A stretch of DNA of 64,000 bases from Actinostola sp. cb2023 (GCA_033675265.1 JAUJYZ010000746.1:207925-271924), one strand, 5' to 3'. Positions 20,112-30,870 are shown, numbered from the stretch's first letter. A program made the numbers and translations. The notes: generated by a model not told the origin, from the sequence alone.

Positions 20112-21241
20112 CACTATACTAATTAGTATAGTATATCTTAAGTCTCTCTTCAATATAGCATGAACACTTGTAAATAGGTAGTAGATATATGTCAATAGTA
20201 CTAATATGCCTATCTTGTTTTTTTTTGTAACGTAAATTTAGTGTACTGAGCGTAGCAAAGTAATCTAGTTATGAGGTAACTTATCAGTTTTGTTGTTATA
20301 AATTGCTGTACGTATGTGTAATCTTTTGTAAAACCATTGTAATTTGTTTACAAGATATAATAATTAATAATAAAAAAATAAAAAATATGTTGTCCAAAAA
20401 AAAAAAAAAAAGTTCAAGTTCTATGTAGATGTGATTTTGATGATTTTAAACCGAAAATTAATTTTGCAAGAATTCAAACACGACAAGAAACAAACTCTAC
20501 GAATTGTCCAATTATTTTTGTCCACAATAACGAAAACTAAATATAACGGCTCAGTTTTCTCAATCACATACTAACCATTTTGTAAGTTATATAGCTAAAC
20601 ATATTTTCTCAAGTGTACGGCTGAAAATATCAAGAAAAAATAGCCGTATTTATACTGACAAAAGAGTGAAAACAGAGCGATTCTTGTAGCTACACGGCGG
20701 GTTCGCCAGAACATTCATATCTCTAGTAAAATATGTCAAAGAGAAAACATATCTTGACATGTCTCAGAAACGTCCATCGTTAATACATTCTTGTCGAGAA
20801 AAGCGATGAAAAGATTCAAAAATACGACAAAAACTGTGGATATTTGGCTACCTGATTTCGTGCTCCATTCATCAAGATGTCAAATATTTCAGAAAGTTTG
20901 ACGACTCTTCGTCATTGATCGTGATTCGGCTCAGCTTTTCTCCAATTTTCTTCGTGTTTCGTGTTCACAGGATACAAAAACAAAGTGTAACAAGCATTCT
21001 TCTGTAATTTTCTTACAGAAAATAGCATTCTTCAAAACGTTTTTCGTGTCAAAACTGACCAAACGGAGAAACGGCACACTGATGAAAGTTGTCGAGTCGC
21101 TTGCCATTTTGATTTCTTTCGTGAGATTTGATTTGATGATGGGCGATTTCTGACGCTTTTCAGGAGAATTGAAAATTTGATCAGTAAAACCTCGCGTAAA
21201 TAAAGGATTTTTACGAAAGAAACCTTGCAGTTATTTTATAA

Positions 21242-22301
21242 AGCTTAAATAAAAATAGAAAATAAATGGCTGAAAATATGAAATGAACGCGACGAAACTA
21301 GTAAGTTTCGTCGCGTTTGTTAAGGCCGTTAGGTTCAAGAGTGTTAGCTTTGGTTATAAGATAAGCTTCTCTACCCTTGCGAATAGAGTCACGGGAAGAA
21401 AAGATTTGTTGTATAGGAATAAGTAAAATGTCAGAAGCAGAGTGATTATCAGAAAGAAAATGTTCTGAGACGGTTGTTGGTTTAGATCTGGAATAGGGTT
21501 TGTCAATGGGTCGTCGATGTTCATTAAATCGGTCTTTGAGTTTACGTTAGTTTCACCAATATATTGTAAATTACATTTGGTGCATTGTATCATGTAGATA
21601 ACGTTTTTAGTGTTACAAGTCATGTGAGTGTTGATGTAACGTGTTTCACCTGTAGAGGTAAAAGTATAGTGAGTCTGCCCGTCAGAGATGTATTTGCAGG
21701 TAAGACAGTTTTGCATGGCCGCAGCGGACGGATGCTGGAGGAGGTTGAGAATTATTCTCAATAGCATTAGAGGGTAAATTAGCTTTAACTAACATATCAC
21801 GAAGATTGGGAGAACGTCGGAAAGCAATCAAAGGTGGTTACAAAGGTGTTACAAGTATAGCGTCATTGGGTAAATTGTGTGAAGATGATAAGCTACAAAT
21901 TCAGAAATGCGTTCGGTAGGGTGGCTGTTAGAAGAAACAATAGGACGTCCTGGGTTGCCTGTTTTATGAATCTTAGGAAGAATGTAAAAACGTCCAGGTT
22001 TGGGGTCAGATTGTATTTTTTGGTCTTGTCATCGATGTAATTGTCACATTCTGTTAACAAATTCAGTGACACGTAGTTGTATGTGGGCGGTTTTGTCCTC
22101 ATCCTGTAAATGTTGGTAAAATTTGATGTCGTTAAGTTGTCTGTTACATTCTTCAATGTACCAAGATTTGTCCATTATTACAACAGTACCAGAACCTTTG
22201 TCGGCGGGTTTGATAATGATGTCTTGTTTGTTTTCGTAGTGTCTGTGAAGTTTAACAGGCTTGAGAGTTTTGAAAAGCATGTTGGCGTCTTGAACCGACA
22301 C
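21242..22301 (-). pseudogene. Penelope-like element 1: RT start and GIY-YIG endonuclease, internally deleted
   Basis: Reading leftward, the sequence first gives IIKPADKGSGTVVIMDKSWY...NRQLNDIKFYQ, the conserved start of PLE reverse transcriptases. Then comes [19 protein letters not shown] and [18 protein letters not shown]. At about 21,845-21,900 it jumps to FRRSPNLRDMLVKANLPSN and the GIY-YIG-type part (CNTKNVIYMIQCTKCNLQYI then GET). The catalytic RT core is therefore missing by deletion, and there are several frame changes. PLEs use this RT with a GIY-YIG nuclease for retrotransposition. The tail of this copy lies at 15126-15315. Confidence 0.8.
21286..21317. repeat. 14-bp hairpin in the PLE 1 3' region
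   Basis: AACGCGACGAAACT, loop AGTA, AGTTTCGTCGCGTT: a perfect inverted repeat just after the GIY-YIG remnant. It may be a structured RNA element of the PLE or a chance palindrome. Confidence 0.6.
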
Positions 22302-24085
22302 TCAATGATGACAAGAAGGATTTGGCTACAGCAACCCTTCGATCGATTGCACTTTTAACTACAGTGAATGTAAAGCCCGCAGAGTTCCCAAATCGCTCGA
22401 AAGAGCGATTAACCAACTGAAGCGCAACGAAGACATTGTGATAACCAAACCAGACAAGGGATCGGGAATATATGGATAAGACTGAGTATGTTCGTCTACT
22501 AACTGAAGCATCCATCTCTGACACAACAAAGTTTTCCGCCGTTAGCAAGGATAGACCGCGAACGAGAGGTCGTCCACCTAAACATTTCCATCCTTTGTTA
22601 CAAAAAGAGAAAGAACTAGGAACAATTGTTCGTAGAATTCTCCCGAAAGCGATTGCCGACGTTGTATGTTTGAAAGCGGCTCTCGCCTTGCACACCTTTG
22701 CCTTCCTAAGACGCATATAGCAAAACTAGCTGTCCATACGTCCTATCTTGTCAGCTACTTCTACCTTCAACTACGCCTTAGCTAAATGGCTTGATGGAAA
22801 ACTGAAACCACTATCAGTCAACAACTATACGATCTCGGACACCTTCTCCTTTGCCAAACAGCTTCAAAAACTCACATTCAATGAGAATGATATCTTAGTC
22901 CTATGATGTCACATCTCTCTTCACAAATGTCCCACTTGACTTTACAATAGACCTCCTTGTAGAGAAAGCCTTTACCGACAATTGGTTCTGTAAATCTTAC
23001 AATCTCGACATTTCCGAATCAACTCTTTCAACTCAACAGCTACTTGTACGAACAGATAGATGGCGTGGCCATGGGCTCACACTTGGGATCCCTACTTGCC
23101 ATCACTTTTCTTTGCCACATAGAGGAAACTCTTTAGAACGTGACAACAAGCTACCCAACCTTTAGAGCAGGTATGTCGACGATACTCTAGCTGTTCTGGG
23201 GAATGTATCTGAAGCAGAAGATTTGTTGGCCACACTCAATGCCTGTCATCCTTCAATACAATTCACCATGGAGTTAGCTGTAAATGGAAAATTGCCTTTT
23301 CTTGGAATGATGTTAGAGAAACGAGGGACCCATATAATGACCAGCGTGCACAGGAAGTCTACAAATAAAGGCCTTCTACTACACTACCAAAGCCATGTAG
23401 ATAACCGCTGCAAAATATATTTGCTGAAAACAATGCTGAATAGAGCATATCACCTTTCTTCGTCTACAGAGCTTTTCAACGAAGAATGCGAGAATATTAA
23501 AACCATCTTCCGCAAGCTACGATATCCATCAGAATTGATCGATAAAACCATTAGCGACTTTACCAAGACATCAAATGATCAACACCGCAATGCTTCTATT
23601 GACACTGAGAAGAGTATCAGGATTGTCCTACCATTTATTGACCAAAAATCAGCTGATATCGTAAGGCGCCAACTCAATCAGTTAAATAGAAAACTAGGCA
23701 CAGATTTACAGCCTGCGAGCCGAAAGCTCGGAGATGTAATCAAGATGACAGAGCCAAAGCCACCGCTCATAAACCAACAACTTTTTGTTTATTTATTTAT
23801 TACAAATGTGGTCTGTGTGATGCGGACTATGTTGGTTTTACAGCGCGTCACTTACACCAACGTATTGATGAACACCGCTGCTCATCTATTGGGAAGCATC
23901 AAAAAGAACTTCATGGACTGACCACAGCCATACCATCTAATGTTTCTCCATTCTGAAGAAATGTAAAACAAAGCTTGACTGCATGTCTCCTATACGAGAT
24001 GCTTTATATAAAGCAAAATTCGCCCACATTGAACGTTCAGTCGGACTCTGTTCGGGCCCGCAAACTATTTACTTAATTCATTATC
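22302..24085 (+). pseudogene. Penelope-like element 2: RT and GIY-YIG, many frameshifts
   Basis: The plus-strand sequence covers most of a PLE in broken frames: KRNEDIVITKPDKGSG, LRLAHLYGLPKTH-like text, DVTSLFTNVPLDFTIDLL, IDGVAMGS, and the catalytic RYVDDTLAVL (YVDD at 23172..23183). A clean 232-codon stretch follows (23223-23921) with the RT thumb-like part (PFLGMMLEK, SVHRKSTNKG). The end shifts into CGLCDADYVGFTARHLHQRI then DEH, a GIY-YIG-type nuclease core. It differs clearly from PLE 1, so it is another subfamily. The two stand head to head, meeting at about 22,300. Confidence 0.8.
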
Positions 24086-24275
24086 ATTATTTACTGTACT
24101 CATTCAACTGTTAAGAGTGAATTTCTGTAAATATCAAACATTTTGATAAATATTTGGCCACTTGAAAAAATAGATTTCTCTGAAACTTTGCATACAAGTA
24201 AGTATTCCTGCCCTGATTACAAAAATATACTTGTAAGGTGTCGGCACCTTTGGTTTCCATGGCAACGGCCCAATG

Positions 24276-24470
24276 TTAATTTGAAGTGATTTTCAGCCTC
24301 TCAAAAGTCAAAATTTCTCCATCTTTGAACACGTGCTGCAATTTCTCTGTAGCTCTTTCATCAACAACAATCATGTCATGTAAAAGAACCATTCTTAGTC
24401 TTTTCCGTTCACAGATAAGTTTGGATTCCGTTGCTATAGCAACCGTGCACACGCATCGCGGGCGCAACAT
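24276..24470 (-). CDS. 64-codon ORF in the left arm (partner at 28333..28527)
   Basis: It begins MLRPRCVC and ends in GEILTFERLKIT followed by two residues and a stop. The right arm encodes the same 64 residues with seven differences, mostly clustered at residues 9-34. The middle is charged (ERKRLRMVL, DERATEKLQ). No family was recognised. Two intact copies in an inverted repeat can simply reflect recent common origin or gene conversion, so coding status is unproven. No ribosome context or splice signal decides it. Confidence 0.25.
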   Translation of the reverse strand: MLRPRCVCTVAIATESKLICERKRLRMVLLHDMIVVDERATEKLQHVFKDGEILTFERLKITSN

Positions 24471-25165
24471 ACTTTTATATTTTTAAAAATGCCTTATTTT
24501 GGCCTATATTCTGGCTTCGATAACTCTGATGGTATCGCTCAGATTCTAAAGCTTCCAGACACATTTACATACTTTATCCAACTGCTATCGAAAAAAGCTT
24601 TCAAATTTTTGGGGCCTAAAATAACGGTCTTCTGACATCCACTGAAACACATCGTGGTGAAGCAAATCCTTTAAAATAGCAAAAATCATGGAAAGTAAAC
24701 CATCTGAAAAGTAAACTTCTGATCTCTTCTAAAAACTAACTAATCAATGATTACCTAATATAACACCTACAATTTAAGTTAGCTTTCTAATATCTGAAAT
24801 AAATATTATACGAAGGCGAATAATTTGCATAATTAATTATAACTTTTTGCACGATTTAAATTAAAATTGCTCAAAATTATTCAACTTTTTGATAGTCAAA
24901 CTTCGCTCACTGGAAGTTTTGAATTCATAGACTATTATGCCGGGCATTTCAAACTATAGCTTTAATAAATAATTCATATGGTTTCTATGGCAACCTGACT
25001 TTACATGTACAAGCAAATAAGAATGCGTTTCTTTTAAAAAGCACGATTTTATATTAGACAACATTTGGCATTAAAGTATTAATCTTAAATTATAAAAAAA
25101 TGGTGTTAAGGCATTTAAAAGAATATAAGTGTTTTGAGCCACCTTATTATTTTTGTTTGGAAAAC

Positions 25166-25942
25166 AACGTTCATATTGCTGTCACACTTAGCCGATGAGA
25201 GTGGGCAAACCAATTAGCTGCCTCACTCATGGAATGATGTTAGAACAGAATATAGGTGGGATTATAGGTGGGACTATATGCCTGGCCTGTACTTTGTTCT
25301 GGCGACAAAAATATATTTGCTTGTTTTATTTATTTGTAGAATTCCTTTTTGTTTGTTTGTTTGCTGCACTTTTTAGTAAAGTTGACTATTCATGTTACCT
25401 CGATCACGCCTCTGCGATGTACTTATATTTTGAAATCCTTTTCAAGCTAGTTTTTTTAGTCTTTTATAAAAAATGTTTACTCCACGAAACTTTTTAGTGC
25501 GTTTTACGCACACATCGCGTAACTCGAACTCACTAAATTCTCTTGGTCATTCTGGGTGACTAAGCTCTGGGTGTGGCAAAGACAGATTTGGGTGTGGTCA
25601 AGCGCGTAACTCAAAAAAGCGTGTAATTCGAACTATGATACGTGTAATTTGAAATGCGCATAACTCGAATAATACCCTATCGGCCCCAAATGATTTCATC
25701 TTTCTATCGAATAGCTGTGGATTATACTCTGGTAATCATACCGAATACGGCAGAATGTGCTGAGCCACACAATAGGCGACTTGCACTAAGAGGTCACGTG
25801 ACCCTAACTCCCATAAATCGACCAGCAGTGTCAAATTGAACTCCAGAAATGAAATGAGCAACTAGAAATTAGTAAAAGGGCGAAGTCAGTTCAGATCATA
25901 ATGTCTGACCCAGGAGAAATGGCATTAAAACTAAAATTGATG
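25166..25942. other. core of the inverted-repeat element, no gene recognised
   Basis: A 100-codon frame at 25195-25497 is Phe/Leu/Cys-rich and hydrophobic with no recognisable domain. The rest has short frames only. Confidence 0.35.
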
Positions 25943-26027
25943 GTTTTCTAAGATTTTGTTTGGAAAATGCATTGGATGGCAAGAGGCGTTCCATCCAATG
26001 CATTTTCCAAACAAATTCTTAGAAAAC
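25943..26027. repeat. 85-bp near-perfect hairpin
   Basis: Arms GTTTTCTAAGA..TTTGTTTG then GAAAATGCATTGGATGG enclose an 11-base loop and return as CCATCCAATGCATTTTC then CAAACAAA..TCTTAGAAAAC. Stem about 37 bp with very few mismatches, so the RNA or extruded DNA would be stable. Confidence 0.85.
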
Positions 26028-26714
26028 AATTGATTCTGACTTTTCATTCGATTGTTTTTGCCGGTTATATTTCATGATAGAGCAGCCTTATTCAAAACGG
26101 CTGATCTTCACTTCATCTTCGTAAAATTCTCAGATCTTTACTCGCGTTCAGTACGTCACTTTTGACCCAAACACGCCAGACTCCCACCATCTTCAGTACA
26201 CAAAGGTAGTTTGAAAGGTATAGAGAAATGATGTAATATACAATCTAAACGTAGTAGTGGACGAAGCGTTTCCAACAGTACAGTGATGTCACAAGTCCAC
26301 CTTGGTCAAATATAGAATGTCTTCAGGTATTATTCGGAAACAGCTCATTAGGCAACTTCAAACTGTTATAACTCGAACACTACTAGTGACGGTAGAACTA
26401 TAAAACTTTGCCAGAGTATTCACAACACTGATGATTATCTTTTATTGATTAAAAGTTTGTTGATTGGTTGCATGTGTCCTTTAACAACATTCACCAAAAC
26501 TCGGCCTTTTTAGAATCTTGATGTCAAGTTCTAATTTGCTTTCTATAAAGGAAATACGCGTTTGCAAATAGAGGCTCATAATAACGACTCCATCAGCGAT
26601 CCCCCACAACGTTCAGCAAATAAGTTTATATCTGGTTTATATTCTTATGGATTTTAAGAATATTTTAGCGTTCAATTTTTCTGTAACATTATATAAAATA
26701 TTCAAATCTCTTCT
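26028..26714. other. core of the inverted-repeat element, no gene recognised
   Basis: AT-rich DNA without convincing ORF, repeat or exon. Confidence 0.35.
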
Positions 26715-26873
26715 TACTATGGAAACTGATCTCTGAAGTGGTAACATGTCTGTTCGGAATTTTGTCTCACTGGAGTGTTTTGTACCATTTTTGAACGAAA
26801 TGATTGGCTTAAAGTGATCACGTGGTACAAAATTCCGAACGGAAATGTTACCACTTTAGTGATTTCCATAGTA
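26715..26873. mobile_element. 159-bp palindromic MITE
   Basis: TACTATGGAAAC...GAAGTGGTAACATGTCTGTT then CGGAATTTTGT returns inverted as ACAAAATTCCGAACGGAAAT then GTTACCACTTTAGTG...TTTCCATAGTA. No coding capacity. Confidence 0.7.
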
Positions 26874-27162
26874 TATATAGCTAATTGCATAATCATTGTT
26901 GGGTTGAAAATCATAAATCATAGAAGCTGAGACCACAAGGATGGATGGGAAATCAGTTCATGACCTGCATATTACATGCAGATATATTCAATGTTCTCGT
27001 AGTTTTGAAGATATATGAGCTATTTAACTAAGATCCTGCAAGTCTGGATAAAAAGGTTGATCATTTGACGGTTTTATTTGAGAGTTTTAATATCCCAGAA
27101 TTCCTTTTGGTCATAGCTTTCATGATTTTCAACCCAACAACGATTTTGCAATTAGCTATATA
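26873..27162. mobile_element. MITE M1 (about 290 bp)
   Basis: Starts TATATAGCTAATTGCATAAT and ends CGATTTTGCAATTAGCTATA then TA, with GGTTGAAAATCAT inside each end. A second copy (27342-27628) lies in opposite orientation and matches over its whole length. Confidence 0.75.
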
Positions 27163-27341
27163 ACTTATGTGAATGATCAACAAACGAAAGGTTCAATTCA
27201 ATGGGAATTTGCCTGTTAAAACGCTTATGTGATGAGTTTGATATATCATCTTTTACTGGAACACAAAAGGCTCCATATACATCGAGGCACTTATAATAAT
27301 TGCTCTTGCAAGTTCGAATAACGTCAACAAATGCTGATACA

Positions 27342-27628
27342 TATATAGCTAATTGCATAATCGTTGTCGGGTTGAAAATCATGAAAGCTATGACCAAAAG
27401 GAATTCTGGGAATTTAAAACTCTCAAATAACACTGTCAAATGATCGACCTTTTTATCCAGACTTGTAGGATCTTAGTTTAATAGCTCATATACCTTCAAA
27501 ACTACGAGAACATTGAATATATCTGCATGTAATGTGGTTCATGAACTGATTTCCCATCCATCCTTGCGGCCTCAGCTTCTATGATTTATAATTTTCAACC
27601 CGACAACGATTATGCAATTAGCTATATA
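27342..27628. mobile_element. MITE M2, inverted partner of M1
   Basis: Same ends as M1 (TATATAGCTAATTGCATAAT and ATTATGCAATTAGCTATATA) with an inverted interior, for example TCTCGTAGTTTTGAAG in M1 against CTTCAAAACTACGAGA here. M1 and M2 enclose 180 bp, so the trio forms a further inverted repeat within the 4.6 kb element. Confidence 0.75.
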
Positions 27629-28332
27629 TTACAGTCCGAACTAGCGTTGATGATCAAGTGAAAAGGCAGGGGTTGACTGTTGTCCAAGTTCACTGGCGTA
27701 AGTAACTTGACTATGTTCAGTACCAAACAAAAATAATAAGGTGGCACAAAACACTTCTATTATTTTGAATGCCTTAACGCCTTTTTATTTAAGATTAAAT
27801 AAATACTTTAATGCTGAATGTTAAGTCCAAAATAGCTATGGTTTGAAATTCCCGGCATAATAGTCTATGGATACACAGTTTCAAAAGATGCAGTGAGCAA
27901 AGTTTGACCATCAAAAAGTTGAATAATTTTGAGCAATTTTAATTTAAATCGTGCAAATTTTTTAAATTAATTATGCATATTAATCGGCATTGTATAATAT
28001 TTATTTCAGATATTAGATAGCTAACTTAAATTGTAGGTGTTATATTCGGTTATCATTGATTATTTAGTTTTTAGACGACATCAGAAGTTTACTTTTCAGA
28101 TGGTTTACTTTCCGTGATTTTTGCTATTTTGAAGGATTTGCTTCACCACGATGTGTTTCAGTGGATGTCAGAAGACCGTTATTTTAGGCCCCAAAAATTT
28201 GAAAGCTTTTTTCAATAGCAGTTGAATAAAGTATGTAAATGTGATTGGCAGCTTTAGAATCTGAGCGTTACCATCAGAGTTATCGAAGGCAAAATATAGG
28301 ACAAAATAAGACATTTTGAAAAATATAAAAGC

Positions 28333-28527
28333 ATGTTGCGCCCGCGATGCGTGTGCAGGGTTGCTATAGCAACGGAATCCAAAATTACCCGTGAACGGAA
28401 AAGACTAAGGATGGTTCTTTCACATGACATGACTGTTGTTGATGAAAGAGCTACAGAGAAATTGCAGCACGTGTTCAAAGATGGAGAAATTTTGACTTTT
28501 GAGAGGCTGAAAATCACTCCAAATTAA
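28333..28527 (+). CDS. 64-codon ORF in the right arm (partner at 24276..24470)
   Basis: The inverted partner of the left-arm ORF, with 57 of 64 residues shared by direct comparison. It reads MLRPRCVC...ERKRLRMVL...VVDERATEKLQHVFKDGE. Retention of both open frames is mildly suggestive. The sequence reads toward the outer end of the arm in both copies. Confidence 0.25.
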   Translation: MLRPRCVCRVAIATESKITRERKRLRMVLSHDMTVVDERATEKLQHVFKDGEILTFERLKITPN

Positions 28528-28741
28528 CATTGGACCGTTGCCATGGAAACCAAAGGTGGCGACGCCTTACAAGTATATTTTTGTAATCAGGGCAGGAATA
28601 CTTACTTGTATGCAAAGTTTCAGAGAAATCTATTTTTTCAAGTGGCCAGCTGATGTTTGATTTTTCTAGAAAATCACTCTTAACAATTCAATCAACCATG
28701 AACTGCCTTATATTTTATTTGCTATTCAAAATTAAACTTAC

Positions 28742-28790
28742 TTGATAATGACATCGGACGATGTCGAAACGTCGTAATTTCCTTGCGTTT
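28742..28790 (+). ncRNA. degenerate PLE-type hammerhead-like motif
   Basis: TTGATAA (for CTGATGA), one extra T, stem GACATC/GATGTC with loop GGAC (28750..28765), then GAAAC and GTCGTAA. The arrangement matches the PLE-tail motif at 15145-15191, but the core is altered (TTGATAA), so activity is unlikely. It suggests a PLE end lies beside the inverted-repeat element. Confidence 0.3.
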
Positions 28791-28866
28791 GTCTTTCTTA
28801 TAAATATAGTTTCTAAGTCGAAACTCATTAAAATTATATCAACGGCAAGTTATACGAAATGGTTCA

Positions 28867-29213
28867 ATTCACCGATTCGACTCTAGTGCTCAAGTGCTGT
28901 ACTTCATGTTACTGTCACAGAAACGTTCGGACATTGTTCGTGAATTGCCGTAGAATCGCACTAATTTAACTTTTGTACAGTTTATTGACTTGATTTAGTT
29001 GTTGGATTCTCTAAATATTAGCAAATTCTCGTTTATCCTTTATTTAAAATAGTTTTGCTAATATCAGTTAGAGAATCGAAAAACTAATTCGAGTCTATAA
29101 ACTGTACAAAAGCCATTAGTGCGGTTGTTCGGCAATTCACGAACAATGTCCGAACTTTTTGGTGACAGTAACATGAAGTACAGCACGTGAACACCAGAGT
29201 CGAATCGGTGAAT
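28867..29213. mobile_element. 347-bp foldback MITE
   Basis: ATTCACCGATTCGACTCT...GTGCTGTACTTCATGTTACT at the left returns inverted at the right (AGTAACATGAAGTACAGCAC...AGAGTCGAATCGGTGAAT). Inner arms (TTGTACAGTTTA, TTAGAGAATC) also pair. Arms are about 130-150 bp around a short AT-rich centre. Confidence 0.8.
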
Positions 29214-29335
29214 GAGACAAGATAAAGAGGTCTATTGCTGATGAAATTAGCTGAAATTAAATTTCCTCACGATATCGAAAATGACGTCTATTGCTACAAT
29301 ATATTACAATATATACAATATACAATATATTATAT

Positions 29336-29672
29336 TGTGCGGGAGGTTCGGGTTTCGAGTCCCGGCCGGACCATTACTCAGGGTCTTAAAATAATTGAGG
29401 AGAAGGTGCTGCCTTTGTAATGTAATTACATCTACAAATGGTTAGACCTTCGTGTGGCTCGGATGACCCGTTAAATGGCGGTCCCGTGTCTCCACACTCC
29501 ATTACATTGCACCGGAGGGACGTAAAAGAACCCACACCACTGTTCGACTAAGAGTAGGGCACGAAGTTCCCGGCGTGTGTGGCCTGACCTACTGGTGGAT
29601 CCTACATTATAGGGCTAACCTCAGGATCTACCATTTCGAAATGCCTACTGTATTTCGAATAAAGTATTAGTA
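29336..29672 (+). mobile_element. SINE-like repeat (tRNA-type box B and conserved core)
   Basis: GGTTTCGAGTCCC at 29351..29363 is close to an RNA polymerase III box B (GGTTCGANNCC) with one extra T. It is followed by a core (GATGACCCGTTAAATGGCGG, then AAAAGAACCCACACC, AAGAGTAGGGC) that I recall as a core domain of marine-invertebrate SINEs. Box A is absent, so the copy is 5'-truncated. It ends with AATAAAG and an AT-repeat. Confidence 0.5.
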
Positions 29673-29699
29673 TATATATATCGCCTGCGGCTCGTGGCA

Positions 29700-29920
29700 T
29701 TTTGTTAACAATTTTGAAATATCACTCGTGGTATTTATCCCAAATATCACTACAAACCATGCTATTATTTGTTTATACCACTATCTGAAAAATAGGTTTG
29801 CAAGCAACAGTGCACGCTCGATTGAACTAACACAGCAGTCAGCTGTGAAAAAAACATAGCAAATTTGTGTTCTTATAACGATCGCTTTTCGAAGTCAGAC
29901 AAAGAATGACAACACAGAGT
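29700..29920. other. intergenic DNA, partner repeat near 31,715
   Basis: No gene. ATACCACTATCTGAAAAA (about 29,778-29,795) returns inverted at about 31,715 (TTTTTCAGATAGTGGTAT), so a dispersed repeat brackets this interval. Confidence 0.4.
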
Positions 29921-30056
29921 AGATAGATAGATAGATAGATAGATACATTTTATTTCTACACGGTGGTTCTATCAGTACAAACTGGTTTACATAAAAGCCG
30001 TGCTTGTATATATATATATATAAAAGATAGATAGATAGATAAACAGACAGACACAC

Positions 30057-30091
<35 letters not shown>

Positions 30092-30113
30092 TATATATAT
30101 ATATAATATATAG
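29921..30113 (-). repeat. retroelement 3' tail with (GATA)n, plus (TA)n and (CAGA)n microsatellites
   Basis: On the minus strand TAGAAATAAAATGTATC leads into (TATC)n at 29945..29921, a polyadenylation signal followed by a tetranucleotide tail as in some LINE/SINE 3' ends. (TA)n, (GATA)n and (CAGA)n tracts fill 30007-30113. Confidence 0.65.
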
Positions 30114-30559
30114 TTGAGGATAAATGGTGTAGATGTAGAGAAGCTCATATTCACATTTCATACAAGAAACTAAGATTATCTAGAATATAGAATCCATGGG
30201 ATTCTAGTAAGCTAGTTACCATAGTAACACGTCAAAAGTCGTATCTGGAATAATCCAATAACTTCTTGAACAACAGTTCAATTAACACATGCGTCCAATA
30301 TTCTAAGCTTAATTCACAAGTACAAATCTAATCTAATAAGTGTCAACAACAGCTGATATATTTCCCAGCAAGATTGCAACAACAACTCTCTTATGTCTTG
30401 CGCAGTAGAGAACAAAGCACAAAGACACATATCATGTTTACTAAGATAATAAGTTACAGAATTCGAGTCTTCAAACTCATGTAGTTTGATAACTATCGAA
30501 GTATACTCAGATTTCAGTATTCTGTTATTATCCAGATTCACGGTACTTTCAATAGCCAT
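30114..30559. other. no gene recognised
   Basis: About 450 bp, including an 81-codon minus-strand frame (30314-30559) of no recognisable family. It may be the outer part of the LTR-like remnant to its right. Confidence 0.3.
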
Positions 30560-30870
30560 AGAAATCGTATTGAATGGATTACGTATAAACCTGTACTTTT
30601 AAGATTACGTTCAACTATTGATACGCCTAGTTATGTATTATTCTGACGTATAACATATTAGCATATGTGGACCTATTGTTGTTATAAATAGAGAATACAC
30701 AAAGGTCACAGTTCAGTTGAGAGTCGAACCATGACTTGAGAACTACAAACACCAGTTAACCAGGAAAGACCGATGTAACCCAATCCAGAGAGCTTCTAAT
30801 AAACATCTTGTACCAACCATCAAGCCTACCGTTTCTACCAGTTCACAAGTGGTAGAAAGACTGATCAGTA
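30560..30870 (+). mobile_element. LTR-like remnant with TATA box, AATAAA and primer-site-like sequence
   Basis: TTATAAATA (30682..30690) and AATAAA (30798..30803) lie 110 bp apart, and ACCAGTTCACA is followed at once by AGTGGTAGAAAGACTGA. That last part resembles an initiator-tRNA primer site (TGGTANCAGAG) with differences. This suits the 3' part of an LTR plus leader. The 5' border was not found, and no gag or pol follows. Confidence 0.3.

Larger units (their letters stand above)
15538..20410 (+). mobile_element. L1/Tx1-like LINE, 5'-truncated, with 15-bp target duplication
   Basis: A 4.87 kb non-LTR retrotransposon bounded by AGTTCAAGTTCTATG at 15523..15537 and 20411..20425. The same sequence is uninterrupted in the homologous repeat copy 1, confirming the empty site. 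It ends in an A-rich tail and a final poly(A). It begins inside ORF1, so it is 5'-truncated. ORF2 combines an apurinic-type endonuclease, a reverse transcriptase and a C-terminal Cys/His segment. That domain order and the poly(A) tail fit the L1/Tx1 group. Two frameshifts disable ORF2. Confidence 0.88.
15316..21241. mobile_element. TTATAAAATAAC-type TIR element, copy 3, split by a LINE
   Basis: The left end TTATAAAATAAC (15316..15327) and right end GTTATTTTATAA (21230..21241) are inverted repeats. 15316-15537 and 20411-21241 together match copy 1 (11526-12412) in reverse complement. A LINE (15538-20410) interrupts it. Without the LINE and its target duplication the element is about 1.04 kb. 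The landmark CGCGCGCTCTGATTGGC follows the left end. Confidence 0.7.
24110..28690. mobile_element. 4.6 kb inverted-repeat element with about 1 kb arms
   Basis: 24,110-25,165 and 27,720-28,690 are inverted copies. Examples: TTTCAGAGAAATCTATTTTT on the right against AATAGATTTCTCTGAAACTT on the left; GGCCCCAAAAATTTGAAAGC against GCTTTCAAATTTTTGGGGCC; and TTAAATTGTAGGTGTTATAT against CTAATATAACACCTACAATT. The arms differ by scattered substitutions. The 2.5 kb core holds smaller palindromes and two MITE copies. No transposase was recognised. The ends and target duplication are not sharply defined: similarity fades around GTTAAGAGTGA. Confidence 0.75.

Noticed and set aside
22252..22716. 154-codon minus-strand ORF and 22472-22720 plus-strand ORF as host genes
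   Set aside because: They overlap PLE 1 and PLE 2 coding remnants; the plus-strand one is PLE 2's own RT region.
29336..29420. A functional tRNA gene at the box-B-like sequence
   Set aside because: No box A, no cloverleaf upstream, and box B has an extra base; it fits a truncated SINE.
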